A program made the translations under genes and the position numbers. A DNA stretch of 64,000 bases from Circinella minor (lineage: Eukaryota > Mucoromycota > Mucoromycetes > Mucorales > Lichtheimiaceae): NCBI GenBank assembly GCA_016758965.1, contig JAEPRB010000046.1, forward strand, positions 1 to 64,000. The letters run 5' to 3'. Each line of letters starts with the position of its first letter. Positions within the stretch are counted from its first letter, which is position 1. The notes beneath the pieces are model-generated. The model had not been told where the DNA came from. It made no database searches and saw nothing but the letters and a program-made list of their open reading frames with translations. Of the stretch, positions 11,149 to 22,169 are shown piece by piece.

Positions 11149-12594
11149 AGCAATAATAATAATACACTACAACAGCAGCAAACAGTTGTACCATCATCAA
11201 CATTATCAACGCGTACAGATCGATGGAAATGGTTGGACGAGATGTACGATTTTCCACAAGAAAGTGATACCACATACAATAGTAATAATGGTGATGATGA
11301 ACAAGATAATGGTATGACTAATGATAATAACCAGCGTTCATCAAAACGAACACGAGGAACATCAATCAATAATAATGATGAAGAGAATAATGACAACAGT
11401 GACAATACCCGCGAACAATCTTATGATCAACAAAGTACGTCAGATACCTCCCGACATGCAACAGTTGGATCTTATAACTCTGATAACCAACGTCAATTTT
11501 TGATGGACCCCATGATATTTGACAATCACGATAACAATAATACCACCGCTAGAAGTAGTAGACATATTAGTAATAATGCCAATAATAATGGCGACAATTC
11601 ATCAGTATCATCTTCGTCATCATCATCATCATCATCCAATAATCAGTCTTCACAAAGTTCAAATGTCATTGAAGTTGAAACTGCAGAAGAATACACTGGG
11701 TCAGATAGTGATGTGAGCGCATCAGATGACCGAGCTTCGGATAGTGACGCTACACATCGTAGCGCGCTGTCAGATGAAACAGCAACAGAAGACTCTCAAT
11801 CCATGATGGATACGGACGAAAGTGATGGACAACAATCAACAGCGTCAGCGTCAGGATCACCAGCATCAGTATCACGACGGCGGCGTTATCTCCGTATGGT
11901 CGATGATGAAGATGAAGATGAAGATGATGAAGATAGTGACAGTTATCCTCAAAATTTCCATTCACGAAATATGCTTGAAAGTGATGTTGATATAGTTTCT
12001 TATCGAAAAAGATATATTGGTCATTGTAATAATCGGGTAAGAGAATATAACGAAAAAGAAAATTTAGACTTTTATATAATAATAATAACAGAACTTTTTT
12101 TTTGCCACTTGAAATAACAATAGACTGTGAAAGACGTTAATTTTTATGGATTAGATGACGAATATATTGTGTCAGGAAGTGATGATGGATGTGCCTTTAT
12201 CTGGGATAAACAGACAAGTCGAATTGTTCAAATATTAAGTGCTGATGAGGATACAGTCAATGTAATCCAAGGACATCCATTTAATCCAACTATGGCTATT
12301 TCTGGTATTGATAATACAATTAAGATCTTTAATCCTTTATCTGCACCAACCACATCCAGAAAAAGATTACCCAATGAACGTACTTCTTGGTCAAGTTCAT
12401 CACGTATGTTTGAATTAGATCGAATATTGGCTCGTAATGAAGAAGATAATCGGAGTGCGAGTGATGATACATACATCACTCAAAGTATGATCACGGCGTT
12501 AACACGAAGTATGGAGAATGGTCGGGAGCTTGGACGATTACGTGAATTGATGCATGATAATTGGGGAGGAGATATTGATTGTCGTGTGCAATGA
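9142..12594 (+). CDS. WD40-repeat protein, DCAF6/DCAF8-like (CUL4-DDB1 substrate receptor family)
   Basis: Six exons (9142-9232, 9320-9410, 9489-9592, 9668-10287, 10411-12036, 12124-12594) total 3003 nt, or 1000 residues. The N-terminal half carries WD repeats (LHGHEGCVNS..., WSHGGDKLLSGSDDTLVCVW, the DNPYEFMSCSEDGTVRHFDLR segment) and the last exon two more (VSGSDDGCAFIWD, FNPTMAISGIDNTIKIF). FDLR resembles the DWD box used to bind DDB1. Between the halves are a conserved helical segment (around 10750-10980) and a long insertion of poly-Glu, poly-Asn, poly-Ser and Asp/Glu runs. In the family, these proteins recruit substrates to CUL4-DDB1 ubiquitin ligases, mainly in the nucleus or cytosol. 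Exon 1-2 (GRHFSRNRLVKKIYGDESL) matches the conserved family N-terminus, which supports the start. The low-complexity insert is longer than usual. Confidence 0.9.
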
Positions 12595-12984
12595 AGTAAT
12601 AATAATCATCATTTTTTATTTTCATTCTTTTTTTTTCTTTTTTTTGGTAATCCTTTTATGAAACATTATATTTTTATACAAAATACAGCTTTCTTATTAA
12701 AAAACCAACGGGGCAAACTAAATAAAACATTAATTGTAAATATGTATTAAAATGTACTTTTTCTTCTCTTCCCTCGTCCCTATTTCTTTTTTTTTTATTA
12801 CATTTGTTGAATAATTTGTTTTTAATTATTACTTTCTTTCTTTCTCTCATTCTACGATAAAAACCAAAAATATATGCTTTCATTCTGCTTTCTATAAATT
12901 ATACCCGATTATATGGCGGTCCTTAACCGAAATTGACTATTTGAACCTGGTTAAAGTCCTTTGAGAATTTTGGTAGATCATTAT

Positions 12985-13200
12985 GTGGCGAGCCACCATA
13001 ATAAAACATATATTGTATCCGTTTATAAATAATTGGTCAAACATCATTCCATTAAGGATAAAAGATAGTTTACCCATAATTAGATAAAATAAGTAAAGAT
13101 ATAAAAGAGTAGTTATTTTATTTTAGAAAAACACAGACTCTGAACTATATTCATTTTAGTCCCATCTTTCTATTTTACTACTTATGTTTATCTCATATTA
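12985..13200 (-). pseudogene. Inverted F-box gene relic, paralogous to 4109-4510
   Basis: The reverse complement matches the first third of the F-box pseudogene at 4109-4510. Shared strings include GTAGTAAAATAGAAAGATGG, ATAAAATAACTACTCTTTTA, GGAATGATGTTTGACC and TTATTATGGTGG. Relative to the other copy about 175 bp is missing, corresponding to 4255-4430. No open frame survives. It shows the F-box family has been duplicated and inverted locally. Confidence 0.75.
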
Positions 13201-13918
13201 GAACAGAACAGAGAAATGTAATTTAAGCAAGTTACTCTCAGAAAGATATATATTTTTAAGATCAATATCCTTTTTGTTTAGTAACTACTTCTATCTCCTA
13301 TTTTATATAATATCTATTATGATTTACTAAAACTTTTTATGCCTTTATTAAAGTTAATCTCACTTGGTATAGTAAATTGCTTAGTATCATATTATAGTAA
13401 TAAATCAATAGGACAACTACTATTATGTATCTAATAAAGTAATTATATTAATAATAAATACTTCTACTATGACGACAGATATTCTAATTTATATAAAATC
13501 AGTATATATATAATATTTTGGGATAAAATATAAAGATAATATTGTTCTTTTATTCATAAATAGAATGTACATTATTACTTGTTGGTGTTATATTTATATA
13601 AAAAATATCTTTACTTTGTCTGAAAGAATAACTAAAAATATAAAAATATAGATATTTATAAAAAAATAAAAACATAAAAGTATCAAAAGATAACCTCATG
13701 TTATCCCTCTACAAAGAATATCCATTCTAATATTTCTACATATTTAACTATATATATGCTATCATTTATTTTTAGTATTCCATAGATAAAGATGTTGATC
13801 AACAATCTTATAGTTAAATTATATCATTGTAAATTGTAATGGTCTTACGTATACTATTATTACTACTAATAGCTATTTATTATTATAATAATTACCTATA
13901 GTCCTATATAGTGTCAAT

Positions 13919-13949
<31 letters not shown>

Positions 13950-14082
13950 GCTCGACTCTACTAGAATTGTAATAACACAATATTCTTTTCCTCTTCTATA
14001 GAAAATAATTTTAATTTATATATTCTTTCTTTTAACTACTATAAGTCTACAGTATCGGTCAAATGACATGTGGTGGAGATTC

Positions 14083-14341
14083 CCTTGTTGAAATATCTGT
14101 CGAAAATAAAAGAAAAGAGAACGGTAAAAGTGAAAGTGATAGAAAAGATATCGATTTATTATTTTGTGGTTGAACCACCCTTATTTATACATACTTGAGG
14201 GGCCACATGACCACCCGAGGATTAATTCTAAATCACAAAATCACGTGAACCTTATCTTTGGTCTGACCAAACAAAACTACCACACAACGTGTCAAACCTG
14301 TCAGATCCGTTGTAAGTTTATATGACTAATTGCCGCACCTT
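14083..14341 (-). mobile_element. Possible solo LTR (decayed)
   Basis: On the minus strand a ~251-bp block begins TGCGGCAATTAG (14337) and ends GATATTTCAAC (14087). It contains a TATAAATAAGGG promoter-like motif followed by an AATAAA-type signal and a C/T-rich stretch, the usual U3-R-U5 order. CCTT flanks both ends (14083-14086 and 14338-14341), a possible 4-bp target duplication. The terminus is not a perfect TG...CA and no second copy is in the window, so this remains tentative. Confidence 0.3.
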
Positions 14342-15060
14342 AACGTTAATAATAATAACCATGATTCTTCGGTAGATGAAACACAATAAGCTATGCCACA
14401 AGGAAAATGATAATAAAGAAGGTGAGGAAGGTAAAATAAGAAGCAAGTAGACTAGTTGATAATTAGATAGATAACCCGCCGATAATTAGTTTATGAATAG
14501 ATAGTTAATTGATAGATAGTTTTTAGATAGTTAGTTCCTTGATTTTATTATTATTATTTTGGAGGGTATTTTTATAAAAACAAAATAAAAATAATATTCC
14601 AAATATGAATATGAAAACGATAAATAATAATATAATGCAAAACGACATGATCGTTGTCATGATAAAAATAAGAAATAATGAAAATATTAAAAATAAATAT
14701 ATATTAAAACAGAATATGAATCAATATGATCCATAAGAGACAACGCAAAAGAATTAATTAGAGATCATAAAAATGATCTTTCATAAATAACATAAAAAGA
14801 AAAGATATTACAAATGGGGGAAACGACGAAGGTAAGAATAATAAATAATATAAACGGAAATAGAGGAGACAACGTATGAAAGATATAGGGAAAACAGATG
14901 GGTGATGAATAAAAATAACCAACGGGTAAAATACGTTAGGTAGAAGTATTTACCCGGCGACGACCCGGATTCCTGGGTTGAAATCGTCGCTTCGACGTCA
15001 CCTTTGGAGCTGACGCGGAACTGGGAACAAAACCTGCTTCAGACTCAACATAAATCATTG

Positions 15061-15133
15061 GCCCGGATGGTGTAGTGGCTATCATTCGTGCTTCGGATGC
15101 ACGAGGTCCCGGGTTCAAATCCCGGTTCGGGCC
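15061..15133 (+). tRNA. tRNA-Pro (anticodon CGG)
   Basis: The 7-bp acceptor stem GCCCGGA/TTCGGGC has one G-T wobble pair and discriminator C at 15133. The D-arm contains the A-box TGGTGTAGTGG. The anticodon stem CGTGC/GCACG encloses loop TTCGGAT, giving anticodon CGG. The T-arm is CCGGG-TTCAAAT-CCCGG. There is no intron. TTTT at 15136-15139 gives a Pol III terminator. It is isolated in a gene-poor region. Confidence 0.96.
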
Positions 15134-16971
15134 CTGTTTTCGAAAGCCTGTATATATGACAGGCCGTTTTGCTTCGTTTAACAATACCTTCATTTTTTTT
15201 TTTTACCAGTTTTGAGGTCTTTCTGTTGCGTATGGTATTAATGATATTTATAAATAAAGTCGATCTTTGATCGGATAGTATAATATAGATAAATGTATTT
15301 TTTTTGTTGGAAATTGTTGCATGAATGATTTATAATTAATATAGTATGGTCAAAAGATTGGTGTTATTGTTATTGTCGTTTGTTGTCACTGTTGTAAAGA
15401 ATAAGATATTAGTGAAGAAAAAGAAAGAGAATTGGAAAAAAAAAAAAAATTATTTTTTTTTTGCTGACCGCTTATCTTTTTTGCATGGGGTTTAAAAAAA
15501 AAAGTTTTTATAATGCTTTGCGACTGAGCGCTCAAAAACAAGTTGCCATGATGTAGAGATGAACTAAAAAAAATATAGTAATATAACTTGAATTGATCAG
15601 CGGTTTGAAATTATTCGATTGTCCAAGGCATGGTTGCTTTTTAATGACATTTTTTTTCCAATAATTGGCATCAATGATCGTGTTTAAAAAAAATAAAGAA
15701 AAGAGAATGGATTCATGTAGTTATCAAATTATAATCATTCTTCAATGTACTGACGATCGGATGCCATTTTATTGGGGAACATTTCAGATTTTAGTTATAA
15801 TAAATGACAATTATTGAACTTCAATTATGTGCATGTATAAAATCGACATAGTTATACTATAAGAGATGATTTTTTTGCTGTTATGATAATGCAGAGGCTT
15901 ATTACCTTGCTCATTATAGTAGTGGACATTTTTATATTTCGTTCCTTATAAAAACATTAAGTTATAATTGTTTTTTTATGTCATAATAATATTTATTTAT
16001 TGATTCGATTATCATAGATGCTACTGATGGAAGCGTTATCAACTCTGTATACATTAACAATAACAATTCATTTTGTTGAAAATGGATACTACTCCTACGT
16101 ATATACTTTTATGATTAGTGATATCTAAAGTCATATAGCTGGAATAAAACAAATCTCTTTTGTCATTTTATTATACGTAACTAGTGTCAAAGCATACCAA
16201 TAAAGAGCTCTAGAAGTTTCTTCACTAATATAAACTAGTACTAATGCATCCGATGAATTTAATAGTAGATCACGTAGAGACTACTAGCCACCCCTTAATT
16301 CGCCATAATATAATCATGTGGAGTAGATAAAATAAAATCACCCCACCACTTGTATTTAAAGGAAAGCGACTGTCAACTAATTATTTGTAGGAGCTGCACT
16401 ACCACTTTCAAGAAAGCTGGTATCATGAACTTTGATGTTAATTGCATCCTTCTTGGACACCACCAAAGCTCCGTAACAAAAGTATAGTAAACTCGCTACA
16501 AGAATTTGGTACGTGTAACTTACTCATAGCATATGTAAATCATATAAAATTACTTCCAACGGCCAATGAATCAATGGTATCTAGATAGTTATGAGTTATA
16601 CAGTTATTAAGTTAATAAATTGTTTGATGTATAAATTGTTTCTGTTATAGAAAACTACTATATTTATTGTCATTGTAAAGAAAAAAAGTTGCATCTATTT
16701 CTCAATCGGATACGTATAACATGCAATTTATGTTATTGTACTACTTAAACTTATACTATATGGTAGAATGCTTTGTAAAGTCGTATGTATTGGGATTATT
16801 ACGGATGTTCCGTTCGCCCCCAATAGTGTATCAATTTCTACCATAGATCTGGTAGATATTATATCACTACTACTAGTACCCTGTTCAGGACCTTTCCATT
16901 GACTCAATTCAATTGTACTAGTATAAGTAGTCTCAGCATATTGTGGTCTGGTTAGCTGTTGTGAACTCTTC

Positions 16972-17067
16972 TTTGTTTATAAATGCAATTTTTGTAAGAG
17001 TCGCATCAAGGACGGTTATCGTCGTTGTGATAATTGTCAAAGAGAAAACAATGCTGACGACTGTTCC
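16972..17067 (+). pseudogene. Zn2Cys6 zinc-cluster fragment (decayed transcription factor)
   Basis: A 32-codon open stretch reads like the DNA-binding domain of a fungal binuclear-cluster regulator: CNFC, KSRIKDGYRR, CDNC, then a last Cys eight residues on. Compared with the canonical C-x2-C-x6-C-x5-C-x2-C-x6-C, the third cysteine is missing (two codons appear lost around RIKD) and the final spacing is x8. No activation domain or full ORF follows. Best explained as the remains of a Zn2Cys6 gene; a different zinc ribbon is possible. Confidence 0.45.
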
Positions 17068-18204
17068 AATTTCCTTTTGTATTTAATAATAAAAGTTGAA
17101 TTGACGCCTCATTTTCACTATTCTAGTCAACATATCAGTTATTGTACCTCTAATATATTTTTACATTGTTATCGAGTGCACTCGGAAATCCAATTCTTTA
17201 AAATCGATTTGACTTTCAAAAAATCCAAAGATTAAACGGCAAAAGTCGCTTTTTAGTATATATGAATGCATTCAATCTTGTATGGCTTTTTTAATATGTT
17301 GTAGATAATAATGGTTGGTTGTTATTATCGTGGTTTTTATAATATGATAGTCTCAAGTTGGACATGAATGCGTGCTACCAATAGAATTGGATAATGATAG
17401 CTGTTAAGCATGTTCGTTTTTGGGAATGTAATAACGTTTTTAGTTTTCAAGAGAAAAAATAACGTTATTATCAAAGGTAATAATAATACTTTTTATTTAT
17501 AGCTGGGTTGAAAGTTGGCCTTTTTTCTGAAACTGAAATGGCAGTGGTCTGGGAATTATAGATGTTTTTTTACAGCTTTTTCTATTTAATTGTTGAAAAA
17601 GTCTTTTACATAGAGTTATTTAGAATCTTTGCTTCTTAATCGCGTAATAGTGCATAAATGAGATACATTTTTATCAATAGTGAGAAACTAAAAAAATAAA
17701 TAAAAAAATAAAGCAATGAAACAGCTAGTCGCACTACACCGAATATCACAATAAGTCTTTTCATCCACAAATTTATGCATAGAAGAAAGGTCAATAGCAA
17801 AGAAGATAGTTTGTAATTTAGCGATTAAAAAAACCTTTCTTTATTGAGGTGAAATCATTTAGAGTGGAGTTATAGCTGTACTTCTAGAAATTTCACAATA
17901 ATAATAATCATAATATAGCTTTCTTCGAACGAACGACTTCTTTACGGTTCTCCAATTGCTTGGTTAAGATAAAAGAAAAATGCCACCAATTCAATGAATG
18001 GTAAGCCACTTTTTCTTTATTTCATTTTGGTTTATAGTAGTACAATAAATAAAAAATTCTGGTCGGGGAACTCTTTCAACACTTGGCGTCATAATATATT
18101 TTTGTGATCAGATGATCTGTGGCACTTTTTAATGTGTTGCTACTACTAATGCCTCAAGCTTCTTTGTTACTCAATTTGAAACAGTAATATACTATAATTA
18201 TTAC

Positions 18205-18535
18205 ATTTAAGGGTCGCTACGATCATAGTTAGACATAATGAAAAAGTTATCTCGATAAACAGTAGATTTAGCTGTTTCATCCTATTGCCAAGAACGAGTT
18301 TCATAATTACAGATTCAATAATGGAATATCAGACCCCTCAAATTAAAGGTAGTTGTATTAGAAGAAATGGAAGCAAATAATGTTGTTTTGTAATTAATTC
18401 TAGTTGTGTCTCGAATAACGAAAATCTGCTGAGTAGCAACATCGAGAAGAATGGAAGTATAAAATATAAAAGGCGGTGATTTCGTAACAAGTTGCTCAGC
18501 CCGAAGATTTAAAGTTAATGCTCAAACAAAAATCG
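18205..18535 (-). pseudogene. Unidentified decayed coding segment
   Basis: One minus-strand frame is open for about 70 codons (includes LRAEQLVTKSPPFIFYTS and ATQQIFVIRDTTRINYKT), then crosses a TGA and a TAG and stays protein-like to about 18205 (includes TAKSTVYRDNFFIMSNYDRS). The composition is balanced, unlike the surrounding AT-rich noise. I do not recognise the family. Another protein-like stretch near 18640-18760 on the same strand may be part of it. Confidence 0.35.
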
Positions 18536-19750
18536 GTAGTAAAAAAGAAATTGATGCTATTGTTGTTCACGTTTTTATTATTCTTGGTAACCGAGTACAA
18601 ATGATTTGAAACAAGTTCGATTATTATTCTAAGAAAAGAACGTCCTTAGTTTTTCTAAAAAAAGAAAATGAGCTTAATATTTTTCAAAGTCGTATAGGAA
18701 GTAAAGCTTATTCGTAGAACACTAGCATCGTAAAAGACATATAAGTATAATTTAGTGTCTATGTCATTATAGAGAATCTAGATGTTCAGCTAGTATCCTC
18801 TAAAGTCTTCTTCTACAGTTTGGCTTATATTATGCTATCGTTTCCACCTTACCGTCGCTACCCTCTTTCTCTTTTTTTTTTCAATTAATGCACAAGAGAT
18901 ACAACTTGATGTGACATCGAAACAACAGTAGTGGCGTACCAAGAACAAACTCTTATACTAATTGCTGGACCCGAAAAAAAATGCAAAACGGTAATTATAT
19001 AATTTGTAATACATGTACTCCCACAGCTTGATTCATTATTCTATTATTAAACTCAGCCTCGTAAGCCGTATTAACGAATGTATATATTAATGTTTATCAT
19101 AGGTTGTTTTCTCTCGCGACGTAGTCGCTTTCTCCTAAAAATAAATTGCATAGTCGAGAGAAAGCAAAAGAAGAAAAAAAAAGCTTATTACTCTTAATTA
19201 TCCATCATTATGCGTGACCAAGTAGATGGTCCCTGGAAATTATATCTCCGTATCTTTTTTTGCTTCCCTGCTTCTTTTCATACACCAATACTACAAAAAG
19301 AGAGTAGACTGGCAAAAGGCGGTGGTTTGTTATTTTTATTGCCGCGTGGCTGTGCATGGGATCATCTTATACAATTTGTCAAATCTCTTTATTATTATCA
19401 TTGTTATTTTCAAAAAAAAAAGATAAATAGGTACTTTCTTTTTTAGCTTAGTTAATTATGTCTATAGATGGATCAAATCTTTCATAGTTGTTTTCTGGGT
19501 CAATAAGCATAAGGGGTAAGCTTTGTAAAAAGGAAAAGATCGGAACCGGAAGCAAAGATAATATTCTTGATACATGAACGGTCTGGAATCAATTGGAAAA
19601 GAAAAGGCTATAAAAAGACGTGGTTGACAGATGCATGGAAACTTCCTATAGCTTTTTATTTTTCTCACCCTTTCTCTTTCACCTCTTGCTTTATTTTTTG
19701 TGGTATAAGTTTCTTTGGTTGACCCAGTCACTATTATTGAAAATCCAACA

Positions 19751-20285
19751 ATGCCAAAAAAGACAAGCACAACTTATTGTTATTTGTGTGGTTCCGGTAA
19801 GAAAATGTAGCCATTCCCTATATTACTGTATTTGTCAAAAATAAAGAGAAATTCTGTTCAAAAACTAAGCTATTGTAAAAATATCTATAATGATAATAAT
19901 AATTTTAATATTAGATAAGCATAATTCGAGTAATTGTGTAAATATTTATTATAATCTATCAAGAACGAGTAAAAATAATAACAATAATAGTAATAACACT
20001 ATTTTCTTCTTTTTGGCTGCTAACGAAATGTCAAATTTTTTTATTCTATTTTTATTTTCTTGGCTCACATAATTACACAATGGTTATTTTCCACACATAC
20101 TTATTATTGTGCAGCCACTGTATGTAATTTTACAGAAGTGTATAAAAAAGTCATTGCGATACTGTTATACAAATATTTTTAACGTATAGTTTATGTTTAT
20201 ATTCATTTAATAGATATGCCTCAACAAGACAGTTTATGAACGTCATTGTTACGAGCAACTTTACAAGCGTTTGGATGCAGGATAG
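19751..20285 (+). CDS. Candidate small Cys-containing protein (speculative 3-exon model)
   Basis: A TATAAAAAGACG box at about 19609 and a pyrimidine-rich leader precede ATG at 19751 by ~140 bp, a promoter layout like the real genes here. Exons 19751-19796, 20115-20137 and 20214-20285 join in phase across GTAAGA...GCAG and GTGTAT...ATAG introns to give 46 residues with five cysteines (YCYLCG..., then VCNF, ICLN, ERHCYEQLYKRLDAG). The exons are tiny and intron 1 (318 nt) is longer than others here, so this may be a relic or chance. No family recognised. Confidence 0.2.
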
Positions 20286-22169
20286 TTATACCGTCAGTAC
20301 ATCATCGTTTTGTTTTCTATCGCGCAACTAGAATAAGCTTCACGCCAGCATATCATTCCACCAACAACACTATAACACAGTGTTTAGCATATAAATATTT
20401 ATTATAATTACCCTGCATTTCATTTATCTTATCTTATGTATTATATTATTTCGTTACAAGTTTATTATTATTAGTAGCTGGTTTTATCATCAACAAGTCG
20501 TAGGATTATAAATGTTTTTATAAAACGACTTTACTACTACTGTTATATACTAGCCAAGGAATTTTACTAAAGCGCCGACCCTATAAAAACACATTTATAC
20601 TTTAAACATTTCAACTATATATATAATATGCATACCACATAACCAGCTTCCCCTTAACCATTTTTTCATGTATTATATTTAGTATTATTTATAAAATATT
20701 ATATAAGAATGTACGTTTTGTATACAATTGTTAAATCTTGTACATATATATATAAAGTCCATGAGCCGGATTTTTTTTAGAAAAAAATTGCTTATACTAT
20801 AGCGAGTTTAGACCTAATTCCTGTCGTATATTATATTACAAATTATAAATATTTCTTTGAAAGAAAGGGTAGATGAAAGAATTAGGATTTAAAGAGGAAA
20901 ACATAAAGGGATAGAAAAAGAGACAGAAGAGGCATAGTATATGGCAATTAACCAAGTAATTAATAACTATCAATTTTTGTAAGCTAATTATTACCTTTTT
21001 TCCTATGCGGTTGTTGCTGCTTTTTCTTCAAGACATACATCTTCGATTTTAATCACCTAAATAAAAATTATAAAAGTGCTGAATAAATCTCAATTACCGA
21101 TATTTGAATGAACTGTCTTTAGAACAATACAATAATATGTACTGTTCTTTATAATGCAGGTTCAAAGATATACTATAATAACAAGCATTATAATATTAAA
21201 ATATCTCCAATGAATAATTTATATTTTTGTCTGTATGTTTCCCGTATATTCAAAGTAAAATAGCTTACGTTAACAGACGTCATTTGAAAAGTATATTCGA
21301 ATTACAGTATCAATATCTCAAGAACATCATTTTTTTCATACATGTTTGATTCAATTTTATTTGATGTTCCAAATGGTCACAGTGCCAAGGTAGTCAGACA
21401 TATTTGACAGGAGATAATAACGGGGGTAATGGAACGAAGTTAATAGGAAGAATGTCAAGAGCCGCCTAGGGGATAATAACGTCAATAGAAAAGTCAACCA
21501 ATATACATAAGAAGGCTAAAGGAGTCATATGAAAATGATAAAAATGGGGACGGCGCTATAATAATAATGTCATAATAATAGTTACTGTTAGAAAAATAGA
21601 CAAAGATAGAGAATTATTCGTCGTTAATGTAAAATTTAAAAGAGAGTCTTATACTACAATATTAGCATATCTTATGTTATTTTAGAAGAAGGGAAAGGAG
21701 TGTAAAATTCGCCCAGTTAAGAAAAGTTTCATCAAGTTTTGTATCAATGTTGAAGGAGCTCGGGGAATTGTTGATACATGCCGAGTTTTGTTAAAAGAGT
21801 GCAAATAATCGCTCGGAATGTAATAACGTTACAGCTCTTTTAGGCCATACCCGTTTACTTTCGGTAGTTTGTTGTGTATGAAAAAAAGTAAACGAAGATG
21901 TTGGTGCATACTAAGCCATTTTTATGGTGTGCGTTTCTTTAAAGCCGCTATTGATGTTGTTTTCATGATATTAAACAACACCCAAAAGCTATAAAAGCAT
22001 GGTCTAATACATCAACGTCTATGTTCTTATACGACATTTTAGTCTGCCAATCACCACATGTGACGACAATAGTAGCAATATAATGAGTATCAAACATTGC
22101 CTCATTATAATTGGAGTCATTCTGACAAAGACATATGTAGTTAATAAATAATTCGGGTTTGCAAGCATA

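Larger units (their letters stand above)
12595..15060. other. AT-rich intergenic region with F-box relic and LTR-like block
   Basis: Contains the 3' flank of the WD40 gene, an inverted F-box relic (12985-13200), a 28-nt T run at about 13922-13949, an LTR-like block (14083-14341) and GATA-like repeats around 14456-14540. I see no intact gene. Confidence 0.55.

Noticed and set aside
10835..11965. Several His-, Ser- and Leu-rich open frames on both strands
   Set aside because: Shadows of the trinucleotide-rich exon 5 of the WD40 gene.
14936..15193. An 85-codon minus-strand open frame (contains NRDLNPGPRASEARMIA)
   Set aside because: It is the reverse translation of the tRNA-Pro gene and flanks; this peptide is a well-known artefact of tRNA loci.
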